In this document: positions 43,979 to 53,598 of the stretch, piece by piece
How positions within the stretch are numbered: the stretch's first letter is position 1
Layout: each line of letters opens with the position of its first letter
Source: Devosia sp.
GTDB lineage: Bacteria > Pseudomonadota > Alphaproteobacteria > Rhizobiales > Devosiaceae
Direction of reading: 5' to 3'
Length of the DNA: 64,000 bases
Assembly: GCF_024707125.1 (NCBI RefSeq)
Contig: NZ_JANQAH010000007.1
Coordinates: 124,001-188,000, forward strand
The notes under the pieces: generated by a model
What the model was told of the DNA's origin: nothing
The model's database searches: none
The model's input: only the letters and a program-made list of their open reading frames with translations
Translations under genes and position numbers: made by a program

Positions 43979-45166
43979 ATGAGCCAGAGCCCTGCCGGCC
44001 GCTTTACGCCCGAAATGCGTACTTCCGCGTTCTACGCCAGCTTCTTCACCGGCAGCGGAGCGGCTGTGATGTTCCTGCCGATCTGGCTCTCCGAAAAGGG
44101 CATTACGCCCGAGCAGATCGGCATCATCAACGCCTTGCCGATTTTCGTGATCCTGCTGTTTAACCTCGTGATCGGCCGCGTGGCGGATCGGGCCAAGGAT
44201 TGGCGGCAGGTCATCGTCATTGGTGCGCTGATCGGCGGCATCGTTCCGATCGGGCTGTTCTTCGTCAACGAGTTCTGGGGCATCCTGCTGTTCTGGACGC
44301 TGGCTGCCTTGCCCGGAGGCGCAGTCGGGCCGGTGCTTGATGCGGCCACCATGCGTTTGGCGCGACGCATCGGGTCCGACTACGGCAGGATGCGTGCCTG
44401 GGGCACGGTCGGCTATATGCTGTTCAACGGGCTGACGGGCTATCTGGTCGTCTGGTTCGGCGCTGGCGTCTTCGTGCCGCTCTTTGTCGGCATGGCGATC
44501 GTCCGTGCGCTGGTGTCGCTGCAATTGCCGGCGTTCCGGGCGCCCGCCGAGCAGAAGACGATCTCGGCGGTGACGGAAGCGCCGGCGGCAAAGCGGCTGC
44601 GCGATGTTGCAAAACCATGGTTCATCCTGCCGCTCTTCGGCTTCTGCATGATCTTTGCCACGCATATCGTGCTCAACGCGTTCGGATCGCTGATCTGGAA
44701 GGAACAGGGCATTCCCGAAAACATCATCGGCCCGCTGATCGCCTTGGGCTCAGCCTCCGAGGCCGCGATGATGTTTTTGTGGAAGCGCTTCGGCGGGAAG
44801 ATTTCGGCACGCTCGGTGATGCTGATCTCGGCTGGCGCTGCGGCGCTGCGCTGGTGCGTGATGGGCCTCGAGCCCGGCATCGCCGTCCTGATCGTGCTGC
44901 AACTGAGCCATGGCATCACCTTTGCCATCGGCTATATGGGCTGCGTGCATTTCATCGCCAACTGGACCGACGAAAGCATCGCGGCCGAAACGCAGAGCCT
45001 GTTTGTGGTCGGGCAGCAATTGCTGACCGTCCTGTCCGTCATTGGCTTTGGCTGGATCGTGCAGGGCTATGGTGCACACGCATTCTTTGCCGCTTCCGCG
45101 ATGGCGCTGGTCGGCGGGTTCTGCATCTGGCTATCGCTGCAGATGAGGCCGGCGAAGGCGAAGTAG
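43979..45166 (+). CDS. MFS transporter, tandem paralogue 2
   Basis: The 395-residue, 12-helix paralogue of the previous gene shares IGIINALPIFVILLFNLVIG, GRVADRAKDWRQVIV, KPWFILPLFGFCM and MGCVHFIANWTDESIAAETQ. Fifty-five bases separate the two, so a tandem duplication followed by divergence and co-expression is likely. The adjacent downstream region holds two REP elements and a terminator. Confidence 0.86.
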   Translation: MSQSPAGRFTPEMRTSAFYASFFTGSGAAVMFLPIWLSEKGITPEQIGIINALPIFVILLFNLVIGRVADRAKDWRQVIVIGALIGGIVPIGLFFVNEFWGILLFWTLAALPGGAVGPVLDAATMRLARRIGSDYGRMRAWGTVGYMLFNGLTGYLVVWFGAGVFVPLFVGMAIVRALVSLQLPAFRAPAEQKTISAVTEAPAAKRLRDVAKPWFILPLFGFCMIFATHIVLNAFGSLIWKEQGIPENIIGPLIALGSASEAAMMFLWKRFGGKISARSVMLISAGAAALRWCVMGLEPGIAVLIVLQLSHGITFAIGYMGCVHFIANWTDESIAAETQSLFVVGQQLLTVLSVIGFGWIVQGYGAHAFFAASAMALVGGFCIWLSLQMRPAKAK

Positions 45167-45199
45167 GGGCGGGCTCCGACGCTTGAACTTTACACCGGC

Positions 45200-45269
45200 T
45201 GTCACCCCGGCGAAGGCCGGGGTCCATTTCGAGATCTCAGGATGGGCCCCGGCCTTCGCCGGGGTGACA
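45200..45269. repeat. REP-like double hairpin, family C
   Basis: TGTCACCCCGGCGAAGGCCG and CGGCCTTCGCCGGGGTGACA form an inverted pair around a ~30-base middle. The first hairpin matches 16461-16492. Confidence 0.8.
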
Positions 45270-45347
45270 ATAGAGGATGGAGTGCGATAGGTGCGGCGCG
45301 AGACGCCTCGCTCAACAACACCGCGAGACCAACACCATCCCACCCGT

Positions 45348-45417
45348 GTCATTCCCGCGAAGGCGGGAATCCCCGTCCTGCGCCGAAGTCGAGATTCCCG
45401 CCTTTGCCGGGAATGAC
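45348..45417. repeat. REP-like inverted repeat, family A
   Basis: GTCATTCCCGCGAAGGCGGG and its inverse GATTCCCGCCTTTGCCGGGA flank a short middle, as at 8618, 39260 and 62109. Together with the element at 45200 it fills the 328-base gap after the MFS genes. Confidence 0.8.
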
Positions 45418-45445
45418 TTCGCGACGGGTGAAGACATCCCAAAAC

Positions 45446-45475
45446 AAAAAGCCCCGGATCGCTCCGGGGCTTTTT
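45446..45475. terminator. Bidirectional terminator between MFS and the giant repeat-protein gene
   Basis: AAAAAGCCCCGGA pairs with TCCGGGGCTTTTT around TCGC; T-runs on both strands. It serves the minus-strand gene ending at 45495 and any read-through from the MFS genes. Confidence 0.93.
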
Positions 45476-45494
45476 CATTTCAGGTTCTGCGCCT

Positions 45495-48400
45495 TTAGCT
45501 CAGGCGGCCGCTGGCGTGGGCGAGGGTCGTGTAGACCTTGCCGCGATCGGAGAGCAGGTATTCGCGGGTTTCGGCAGCGGGGCGCGGGCCGGCGGCGGCG
45601 CGCTTCAGAAGCTGTTCGAAATCGCCCATATAGGCCTGGGCGGTGCGAGCGAATTCCGGATCGCGCTGCAGGCGCTTGCGGACTTCGTCATAGGTGCCCT
45701 GGCCGGTCAGCGAGTAGATGCGGCGCGAGAAGACGTTGGATTCGCCGGCCTGGTAACGGGCCCAGGCGTCGGCCAGGGCGTTGTCGTCAATGGCGTTGGC
45801 GATTTCCTCGGTCAGCGTGGAAAGGCCCTGCGTGGGCTGGCCGGCCTGGCTGGCCGAAGCATTGCGCAGCACGTCACGCAGCCAACCGCCTTCACCGGCT
45901 TCGGCTTCCTGACGCTGCGGCGCGGGAGCGGCCTGACGAGCGACCGGGGCAGGCTGGGGCTGCTGGACCGGAGCCGGGGCAGGCTGCTGGGCCTGGACGA
46001 CCGGACGGGCAGGGGCGCGTGCCGGTTCAGCCGGGCGAACCGTGGCGCGGATCGGATCGACCAGGGTCTGCGCAGCAGGTTCAGGGCGATAGGCTTCCGG
46101 CTGCGGTTCCGGCTGACGCGGCGGCTGGTAGGGAGCCGGTTCGGGCTGGCGCGGAGCCGAGACGCGCGGCTGGTTGCCACGGCGATCGGTGAGGTCGTGC
46201 GTTGCCGGCTGGCCGCGCACGATGGCGTTGAGTTCGCTGAGGGCTTCGATCTGTTCGGCAACGACGCGGCGCATGGCGGCGGCGCTGGCGCGGGTTTCCT
46301 CGGGCAGCTCGTTGACGCCACGGGCGAGTTCAGCGCGGGTGGATTCAAGCTCGTGACCAACTTCGCGGGCCGTTTCGCGCATGGCGCGAGCGGTCTCGGC
46401 AAAGCGCTGGGTAGCTTCCTCGATCGCCTGCTGCATTTCGCCGGCGAGACGACGCTGGGCTTCCTGCAGGGCGGCATTGGTGCGGCGGCTTTCGCCATCG
46501 GCCGTTTCGCGGAAATCGCCCAGACGGGTGGAGACTTCTTCCGTCGTCTGGTCGAGCGTCTGGCGGAAGGTCGAGGTCGACTGGTCGATGGCCTGGCGCA
46601 GCTGGCTGGTATTGGCAGCGATGGTGTTGCGCACCGAGCTGGTGGTGTCGGTGATCGTGTCGGCCAGCGAGCTCGTGGTCGAGGTCAGGACATCGGTCAC
46701 GCTGCCAGCGGTCGAGGCGAGCAGGTCGCTGACGCGGGTGGCATTGTCTTCGAGGTTGGCATTGACCTGATCGGCCTGGGCGGCGAGGGCGGCACGCACC
46801 GAAGACGACGTCTGGCTGAGAGCCGCGGCGGCAGCCTCGGCAGCGCGCTGGACGGCATTGTCGACCTGGGAGGTGCGCTCGTTGAGCGTGGTGGTGAAGC
46901 GCTCATTGGTGACATAGAGCGCGTCGTTGACGCTGGTCGTCGCATTGTTGAGCGCTTCGGCGACCGTGTTGCTGGTCGAAGACAGCGCTTCGTCCATGGC
47001 ACGGCGGGCAGCGATCATGCGGCGCTCGGTATCGTTGACCGTATCGGCGATCGACTGGGCGAACATGCGCATGCGGCCGTCGATATCGTCGGCGCGGGTG
47101 GTGAAGCTGGCGGCCAGTGCATCCATGGCGCCACGACGCTCTTCGAGCGAGTCCAGCGCATTGGAGCTGGTCGCTTCGAGGGCGCGCGAGGCCTGGGACA
47201 TGCTGACGACTTCGACGTCGAGCTTGCCGAGGATTTCGGCGAACTCGCCAACCATGGCGCCGATGGTGTGCTGGAGCGCACCGACGTGACGGCTGACCAT
47301 CTGGCCGGCTTCTTCGGTCTGGCCCATGGCGTCGCGCATGGTGCCGGCATAGCTGGCGGTCTGCTGGGCAATCGAAGTTTCGAGCGTCGCGAGGTTGGTC
47401 GTCGAAGCATCGAGCACGCGCTGCAGCAGCAGGTTGGAGTCGTTGAGCTTGTTGAGCGCAGAGGTGACGTCGGTGAGGATCCGGCTCGAGGAGACGGACA
47501 TGATTTCCTCGGCGTCACGCGCATTGCCGGCGAGGGCTTCGCGCAGCAGGTTGCCGTGGCTGCGCAGGGCCGACTGCAGCTCGTCCGACTTTTGGTCGAC
47601 GAGAGCGGCAAACTGCGAGGTGTGGCCTTCCACCGACTGGTTGATCTCGCTGAGGCGCTGTTCGATCGAGTCGACGGTCTGGACCGCCTTGACCGAAACG
47701 ATCTGGTCGATCGAGCCGGCGGCGATACGGATCTGGTCGAGCGCGGTGCGGACGGCGGAGTCCATGCGATCGGCAGTCGCGGCCACGTCGGAAGAGATCG
47801 CGTGGGTGGCGGCGGTGATGCGCGTCGAGATGGTTTCCTCGATCCGGTCGGCGCCGGCTTCGAGATCGGCCATGGACTGGGTGATCGAGGTATTGATGGA
47901 GGCGTTGAGCGCGGCAAGGCGTTCGGCGGTGATGTCGGCGCGGGCCGTGATGGCTTCGGGCAGGCTGCCGAGACGCTTGTCGACCAGGTCGACCATGGAA
48001 TTGCGGGCGGCTTCGACGCCGGTTTCCACGATCTGGGTCGCCTTGCGTACGTTCTCGTCGAAGCTGGCGCTGGCCGCGTCGATGCGCGAGGTGACGCCCG
48101 TCTGGGCTTCATCGACACGCGACAGGGCCGAGTTGAGCTTTTCGGTCATCGCCATGCCGATTTCGGCAACCTTGCCAGCGACAGTGGCCGACATATCGCC
48201 GAGGCGGCCCGCCATGGTTTCGGAAACCGTGCGCAGCGAGGCGTCGATGGATTCGCGTGCCGCGGCGCTGTGCTGGTCGAGCGTCTGGGCGAGCTCGGCA
48301 GTGTGCAGGCCGACGGTTTCGCCCATGGAGCTGGTCTGGGTCGACAGCATATCGGACAGCGCTTCGGTGCGGGCGGCGAGGGCGTTCGACAGCTGGCTGG

Positions 48401-51107
48401 TGCGGGTGCCGACGGTGGCCGCCAGTTCCTGCGTGCGGGTGTCGAGCGCTTCGGTGAGCTCGCTGGTGCGGCGATCGAAGGAGGCGTTGAGTTCGCTGGT
48501 GCGCGTATCGAGGGCACCGGCCATGGCGGCCGTGCGGGCTTCGAGAGCGCCAGTCATGGCCGCGGTGCGGGCATCGAGATCGCCGACAAAGCGACCTGCA
48601 CGTTCCTCAATGGCGGCAGCGAACTGGGTCTGCTTTTCGTCGAGGGTCGACGCGAGCGTCTGGGTGCGTTCCTCGAGCTGGCCGGAGAGGGCGCCCGTGC
48701 GGCTTTCGATCTCGAGCGACAGCGTGTTGGTGCGTTCGGAGAGCGTATCGGCGAGGCGCTGGGTGCGCCCGGCAATGGCCTGGTCGAAGGCCTGGGTGCT
48801 GGTCGTGAGCGTCTGGCCCAGTTCCTGCGAGCGAACGCGAATGGCTTCGCTGAGTTCGGTGCTGCGGCCGGCAAGCGTCTGCTCGATGGCTTCGGCGCCC
48901 GATGCAATGGCATGGCTGATTTCGCCGACACGGCCTTCGAGGTTGAGGTCGATGGTCTGTGCGTAGGAGTCGAGACGGTTCGCCAGTTCGTGCGAACGGT
49001 TGTTCAGCACGTCATCGATGCGACCGGCGCGACTGTCGAGATCGGCGGCAATGGTCTGCGCATAGGTGTCGAGGCGGCTCGACAACTGCTCGGAACGGCT
49101 GTCGAGGTCAGCATTGAGCGTCTGGGCATAGGTATCAAGACGACCTGCCAACTGCGACGAGCGGTTGCTGAGAACTTCGTCGATACGGCCGGTGCGGCTG
49201 TCGAGATCGACATTGAGCGTTTCGGCATAGGCGTCGAGACGGCTCGCGAGCTGCTCGGAACGGCCGGACAGCACGCTATCGATGCGGCCAGTCTGGTTGT
49301 CGAGGGTTTCGGTGAGCGTTTCGGCATAGGTATCGAGGCGCTCGGAGATTTCGCGCGTGCGGTTGGAGAGGCTTTCGGTGATGGCGGCGGCCTTGGCGCC
49401 GATCACTTCGTTCATCTCGCGGGTGCGATCGCTGACGATATCGTTGAAGCGGCCGGACTCTTCGTTGAGAGCCATTTCGAGCACATTGGCGCGGGTCGCA
49501 AAGCTCGTGCCGTGCTGGTCGAGGCGGGAGAGCAGGCTGTCGCCCTTGTCGCCGATGACATTGTCGAGCGCGGAGAGGCGCTGGTCGAGCAGACCGGTGA
49601 TTTCGCCCAGGCGCGCATCGAACTGGCCGAGCGAATCCTGGCCGGCGGTCGACACGGTGATGCGGGCGCGCTCGGCGGTGTCGTCGAGGGCGCCATTGAT
49701 TTCGATAAGGGCCGACTGCAGGCGGCTTTCCAGCGAGTTGAGCTGGATCGAAACGGATTCATCGAGCTGACGCGACAGGGTGCCGAGCATAGCTTCGGCG
49801 TCGCGCGCGCGGCCCGACACATCTTCGCCAATGCGGGTGCCGAGATATTCGAGCGCCTTGGTGACGATATCGCCGCGTTCGCCCAGCTGATCGACGATCT
49901 TGCTGCCGCTGATGGCGAGCAGATTGGCGAGAGCGTCGGTCTTGTCCTCAATGGACGTCGTCAGCATGACGGTCTGGCTATCGAGCGTATTGCCGATGGA
50001 GCCGGCGCGGCTGTCGAGCGCTTCGGTGAGGGTGTCGATGTGACGTTCGATGGCAGCGGTAAAGGCAGCGGTGCGGCTGTCGAAATTGCTGGTGACGCGG
50101 GCGGTGCTGTCTTCGACGACGCCGGCCGTACGATCGGCCGTGCTCGTGAGTGCAGCGAGGAAATCGGTGGTGCGATTGTCCATCAGCTGCGCAAAATTCT
50201 CCGAACGCTCGGAGAAGGCAGCATTGAGGGCTTCGCCACCGCTTTCGAGGGCGCGCGAAAGATTGCCGCCGCTTTCGGTGATGGTGCCGGCAATGCGCTG
50301 GCTGATCATGTCGAGATCGAAGACGAGGCCGGTATGGCTCTCGGTAATCGCCTCGCGCACGCGTTCGGTATTGGTTAGGACGCTTTCGCGCTGGCTGGCC
50401 AATTCGGCGATCAGCGCACGCATGCGCGATTCATTATCCGAATAGGTGCGTTCGAGCGCGGTTACCTCGTTGTGGATCATCACTTCGAGTTCGCCGGCGC
50501 GGGAGAGGGCGCGTTCGAGGCCATCGCCGAGGGCATTGACCTCGCGACGAACGGCCTGGCCCACCGAGGCGACCTTGTCGGAGGCAGTGACTTCGGGCTC
50601 GGCAAGGCGAATGGCGGCCTGGGTGATCGAGGACGCGGCATTGCGCAGGTCCTGCGCGCGGCGGATCAGCGTCGCGACGGCAAAGAAACCAAGGACGGGC
50701 AGGGCGATGATCGCCACGATGGCGATGAATTCGATGCTGCCGGCAAACTGGGCGAAATTGGCCATTTCCGGGCCATAGCGCAGCACGGCGGCGGTGCCGG
50801 CGACAGCAACCCATAGAATAGAGAGTACAGTCGCCAGCCAGGTCGGGGTCGCGGACGAGCGGTTTTGCAGACCATAAAGCAGACGCGCTGCGGAGGCGCG
50901 ATCGTCATTGGCGACAGCGCCGGCCTGCTGGGCGATCTTGTCGGCGGCGCGCAGACGTTCGGAACGCGGCTGAGCCGGTTCGGGCTTCTTTTCGACCTTG
51001 GGACGGCTAGTGGGATCGAGGCTGAACACCGATTCCTTGAGCGCGTCTTCTACTGCCGAAAACGCCAGTGCTGCCGGATCGTTCTGGGTGTTCTGATTGT
51101 TGGCCAT
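45495..51107 (-). CDS. Giant membrane-anchored hendecad-repeat protein, candidate Growth Pole Ring (GPR) homologue
   Basis: The 1870-residue protein has, in order: a charged cytoplasmic N-terminus (1-85); two helices (about 89-110 and 125-148, WLATVLSILWVAVAGTAAVL and IEFIAIVAIIALPVLGFFAV); a helical repeat region to about 1640; a Pro-rich linker (about 1645-1735); and a ~135-residue C-terminal domain ending TTLAHASGRLS. Much of the repeat region steps in elevens with a core like ALDxRTxxLxx, e.g. ALDTRTSELNA, SFDRRTSELTE, ALDTRTQELAA; around 592-716 units of 33 and 22 residues share RLDxYAxTL. This is the architecture of apolipoprotein-like/kinesin-like Rhizobiales proteins and of Agrobacterium GPR, a polar-growth ring protein; homology is inferred from architecture only. 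Monocistronic; bidirectional terminator downstream. Confidence 0.9.
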   Translation of the reverse strand: MANNQNTQNDPAALAFSAVEDALKESVFSLDPTSRPKVEKKPEPAQPRSERLRAADKIAQQAGAVANDDRASAARLLYGLQNRSSATPTWLATVLSILWVAVAGTAAVLRYGPEMANFAQFAGSIEFIAIVAIIALPVLGFFAVATLIRRAQDLRNAASSITQAAIRLAEPEVTASDKVASVGQAVRREVNALGDGLERALSRAGELEVMIHNEVTALERTYSDNESRMRALIAELASQRESVLTNTERVREAITESHTGLVFDLDMISQRIAGTITESGGNLSRALESGGEALNAAFSERSENFAQLMDNRTTDFLAALTSTADRTAGVVEDSTARVTSNFDSRTAAFTAAIERHIDTLTEALDSRAGSIGNTLDSQTVMLTTSIEDKTDALANLLAISGSKIVDQLGERGDIVTKALEYLGTRIGEDVSGRARDAEAMLGTLSRQLDESVSIQLNSLESRLQSALIEINGALDDTAERARITVSTAGQDSLGQFDARLGEITGLLDQRLSALDNVIGDKGDSLLSRLDQHGTSFATRANVLEMALNEESGRFNDIVSDRTREMNEVIGAKAAAITESLSNRTREISERLDTYAETLTETLDNQTGRIDSVLSGRSEQLASRLDAYAETLNVDLDSRTGRIDEVLSNRSSQLAGRLDTYAQTLNADLDSRSEQLSSRLDTYAQTIAADLDSRAGRIDDVLNNRSHELANRLDSYAQTIDLNLEGRVGEISHAIASGAEAIEQTLAGRSTELSEAIRVRSQELGQTLTTSTQAFDQAIAGRTQRLADTLSERTNTLSLEIESRTGALSGQLEERTQTLASTLDEKQTQFAAAIEERAGRFVGDLDARTAAMTGALEARTAAMAGALDTRTSELNASFDRRTSELTEALDTRTQELAATVGTRTSQLSNALAARTEALSDMLSTQTSSMGETVGLHTAELAQTLDQHSAAARESIDASLRTVSETMAGRLGDMSATVAGKVAEIGMAMTEKLNSALSRVDEAQTGVTSRIDAASASFDENVRKATQIVETGVEAARNSMVDLVDKRLGSLPEAITARADITAERLAALNASINTSITQSMADLEAGADRIEETISTRITAATHAISSDVAATADRMDSAVRTALDQIRIAAGSIDQIVSVKAVQTVDSIEQRLSEINQSVEGHTSQFAALVDQKSDELQSALRSHGNLLREALAGNARDAEEIMSVSSSRILTDVTSALNKLNDSNLLLQRVLDASTTNLATLETSIAQQTASYAGTMRDAMGQTEEAGQMVSRHVGALQHTIGAMVGEFAEILGKLDVEVVSMSQASRALEATSSNALDSLEERRGAMDALAASFTTRADDIDGRMRMFAQSIADTVNDTERRMIAARRAMDEALSSTSNTVAEALNNATTSVNDALYVTNERFTTTLNERTSQVDNAVQRAAEAAAAALSQTSSSVRAALAAQADQVNANLEDNATRVSDLLASTAGSVTDVLTSTTSSLADTITDTTSSVRNTIAANTSQLRQAIDQSTSTFRQTLDQTTEEVSTRLGDFRETADGESRRTNAALQEAQRRLAGEMQQAIEEATQRFAETARAMRETAREVGHELESTRAELARGVNELPEETRASAAAMRRVVAEQIEALSELNAIVRGQPATHDLTDRRGNQPRVSAPRQPEPAPYQPPRQPEPQPEAYRPEPAAQTLVDPIRATVRPAEPARAPARPVVQAQQPAPAPVQQPQPAPVARQAAPAPQRQEAEAGEGGWLRDVLRNASASQAGQPTQGLSTLTEEIANAIDDNALADAWARYQAGESNVFSRRIYSLTGQGTYDEVRKRLQRDPEFARTAQAYMGDFEQLLKRAAAGPRPAAETREYLLSDRGKVYTTLAHASGRLS

Positions 51108-51461
51108 ACTCTCTACAACTCTCGCGTCCGCACTCTAGCGACAAAGCGGGCTTCTGGAAGAGATTAGTCCCGACCCCTTTAGGGGACCGTGGTCAAATCG
51201 GAACAATTCGATGCAAATGCATCGCCGTTCCAGAACCCTCCGCCGCCGCACGCTGGCTCACCGTTCACTATTACATTCAATTTGATGCAATCCGAACAAT
51301 TTCCTAGCGAAAGGTTAATTTTCGCGTGGAAACGGCGCTCATGAAACCGCAAACAAAGGCAAAGTTGGGGCTTAATTGCCTGTTCATGAGGTCGCACTAG
51401 GCTTGTACCCAAGCGAATTGTTCCCTTGCCCATGCGAGCGAACGTGTACGGAGTATTCGTC
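51108..51461. promoter_or_regulatory. Divergent intergenic region with a CGATGCA-AA-TGCATCG palindrome
   Basis: The 354-base gap separates the giant repeat protein from the Hpt gene. CGATGCAAATGCATCG at 51209-51224 has perfect 7-bp arms. Words from it recur nearby: GGAACAATTCGATGCAA at 51200-51216 against GATGCAATCCGAACAATT about 75 bases later. The right half is AT-rich and probably holds the promoters. No coding frame is convincing. Confidence 0.45.
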
Positions 51462-51857
51462 ATGGCCCCCGGCGGCACCGCTATCAAAGCGGAACCCCAT
51501 TCCGATATCCGAACCCGGACCATGCGGCCGGTCGACCTGGTGCACCTCGCCAAGCAGTGCCTCGGAGACGAAGCACTGGAACTCGAAGTGCTGCGGCTCT
51601 TCGATACGACCATCAGGGACTATTACGGCCGGCTGAAAATGGCGGCCAGTTTCGACGACCTGACCCTGGTGCTGCATTCGATCAAGGGCGCGGCCGGCGG
51701 CGTTGGCGCCTGGGCGGTTGCAGACCTTGCCAAGGCCATGGAACACGAAATCCGCAGCGGCCGCCCGCTGACGCCGGAACGCATCGACGACCTCGGCCTC
51801 GTGGTCGAAGACGTGCGCAATTTCATCGGCCGCATGGTGGCGAACGAGGCGGTTTAG
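51462..51857 (+). CDS. Hpt (histidine phosphotransfer) domain protein
   Basis: From ATG 51462 (CGGAG eight bases upstream) the protein is 131 residues, essentially one Hpt helical bundle. The phospho-acceptor is His72 in LVLHSIKGAAGGVGAWAVAD, matching HxxKGxxxxxG; AKAMEHEIRSG follows as usual. It would pass phosphate between a hybrid kinase and a response regulator, none of which is in the window. It is divergent from the giant repeat protein, which invites a link to polar or cell-cycle signalling but does not prove one. Confidence 0.85.
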   Translation: MAPGGTAIKAEPHSDIRTRTMRPVDLVHLAKQCLGDEALELEVLRLFDTTIRDYYGRLKMAASFDDLTLVLHSIKGAAGGVGAWAVADLAKAMEHEIRSGRPLTPERIDDLGLVVEDVRNFIGRMVANEAV

Positions 51858-51996
51858 CGGCAGCTGTCTGGATCGATCGGCTTTGACTCCGCAACGCGCG
51901 GTTTGACCGCGCGGTTGTCAGATTCTATAGAGCGCCCCATATGAAGTCGGTCCTCGCGGCGCCAATGCGTCGGCGACACAGCATTCAGCAGTTTCC

Positions 51997-53598
51997 ATGT
52001 CCCTGTCTTCCGCCGCCGAGGTTACTCCTCGGGCTCATCTTGAACCGTTCCGTACCCGCCGTACCTTTGCGATCATTTCGCACCCGGACGCCGGTAAGAC
52101 GACGCTGACCGAGCGGTTGCTTTCGGCAGCTGGTGCTATCCAGCAGGCAGGCGCTGTGCGCGGCAAGGCGGGGCAGCGGTCGACGCGGTCGGATTGGATG
52201 GAAATGGAGCAGCAGCGCGGCATTTCCATTTCGTCCTCGGTGATGACCTTCGAATTCGACGGGCTCACCATGAACCTGCTCGATACGCCGGGCCACTCGG
52301 ACTTTTCCGAAGATACTTATCGCACGCTGACCGCCGTGGACGCGGCCATCATGGTGATCGACGCCGCCAAGGGTATCGAAAGCCAGACGCTGAAACTGTT
52401 CGAAGTCTGCCGCCTGCGCGATATTCCGATCATCACCTTTATCAACAAGGTGGACCGCGAGGGCCTGGCGCCGCTCGACCTGATCGACGAGATCCAGGGC
52501 AAGCTGGCGCTCGACCTGACGCCGGTGCTCTGGCCGATTGGACAGGGCGTCGATTTCAAGGGCTATATTGACCTCCTCGAAAAGCGCGTGGTGACGCCGC
52601 AGGGCAAGACGCTGGCCGAGTTTGATGCCATCGATGACCTGCTCGAGGTAGAAAGCCTGGTCGAAGAGCCGGTGTTCATGACGGCGCTCGAAACGCTGGA
52701 ACTGGCTCGAGCCATGTTGCCGGATTTTGACCTTGGGGTATTCCATGAGGGCCATATGAGCCCGGTGCTGTTTGGTTCAGCGCTCAAGGGCATCGGCGTG
52801 GCGGAACTCCTGCGCACGCTGGGCGATTGGGGCCCGGAGCCGCGGCCGCAGCCGGCGCTGCCGGCGCCGATTTCGCCCGACGAAAAGAAGGTCTCGGGCT
52901 TCGTGTTCAAGGTGCAGGCGAATATGGACGCCAATCACCGTGACCGCATCGCCTTTGTCCGCCTCTGCTCGGGCACGTTTACCCGCGGCATGCGCTTGAA
53001 AAATGTGCGCTCGGGCAAGGACATGGCTGTCGCCAATCCGATGTTCTTCTTTGGCAACAATCGCGAACTGGCCGAAGAGGCTGTCGCGGGCGATATCGTC
53101 GGGATTCCGAACCATGGCACCCTGTCGGTAGGCGATACGCTGACCGAAGGCGCGACGATCAATGTCACCGGTATTCCGAACTTCGCGCCGGAAATCATCC
53201 GCCGCGTACGCCTGACTGATGCGATGAAGACCAAGCAGATGTCGAAGGCGCTTTCGGATCTCGCAGAGGAAGGCGTCACCCAGGTGTTCCGCCGCATGGT
53301 TGGCGCCGACTGGATCGTGGGCGTCGTGGGCCAACTGCAGCTGGAAGTTCTGGCGAGCCGCGTTGCCAAGGAATATGGCGTGCCGATCACCTTTGAGCCC
53401 ATGGGTTTTGAGGTGGCGCGCTGGGTCGAGAGCGATGATCCGGATGAACTGAAGCGCTTCATCACTGCGCAGAAGACCAATATGGCCGAAGACCGTGCGA
53501 ATGCGCCGGTTTTCCTGGCGCAGAACGCGTGGTGGGCTGATCGGGCCAAACAGGATTGGCCGAAGATCAAATTTCTTACCACCAAGGAACGGCATTGA
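51997..53598 (+). CDS. prfC: Peptide chain release factor 3
   Basis: RF3 is the GTPase that recycles RF1/RF2 from the ribosome. The 533-residue protein has G1 ISHPDAGKTTLTERLL, switch region GISISSSVMTFEF, G3 LDTPGHSDFSEDTYRTL, G4 TFINKVDREG and the RF3-specific C-terminal domain (LQLEVLASRVAKEYGVPITF, EPMGFEVARWV). Its stop codon overlaps the start of the methyltransferase gene (TTGA), so the two are translationally coupled. Confidence 0.96.
   Translation: MSLSSAAEVTPRAHLEPFRTRRTFAIISHPDAGKTTLTERLLSAAGAIQQAGAVRGKAGQRSTRSDWMEMEQQRGISISSSVMTFEFDGLTMNLLDTPGHSDFSEDTYRTLTAVDAAIMVIDAAKGIESQTLKLFEVCRLRDIPIITFINKVDREGLAPLDLIDEIQGKLALDLTPVLWPIGQGVDFKGYIDLLEKRVVTPQGKTLAEFDAIDDLLEVESLVEEPVFMTALETLELARAMLPDFDLGVFHEGHMSPVLFGSALKGIGVAELLRTLGDWGPEPRPQPALPAPISPDEKKVSGFVFKVQANMDANHRDRIAFVRLCSGTFTRGMRLKNVRSGKDMAVANPMFFFGNNRELAEEAVAGDIVGIPNHGTLSVGDTLTEGATINVTGIPNFAPEIIRRVRLTDAMKTKQMSKALSDLAEEGVTQVFRRMVGADWIVGVVGQLQLEVLASRVAKEYGVPITFEPMGFEVARWVESDDPDELKRFITAQKTNMAEDRANAPVFLAQNAWWADRAKQDWPKIKFLTTKERH

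Noticed and set aside
45516..50378. A 1620-codon open frame antisense to the giant repeat protein
   Set aside because: It is read in the same codon phase on the opposite strand, so it stays open simply because the real gene avoids TTA, CTA and TCA codons, as GC-rich genes do. The product is a shuffled image of the hendecad repeat, with no ribosome site or domain.
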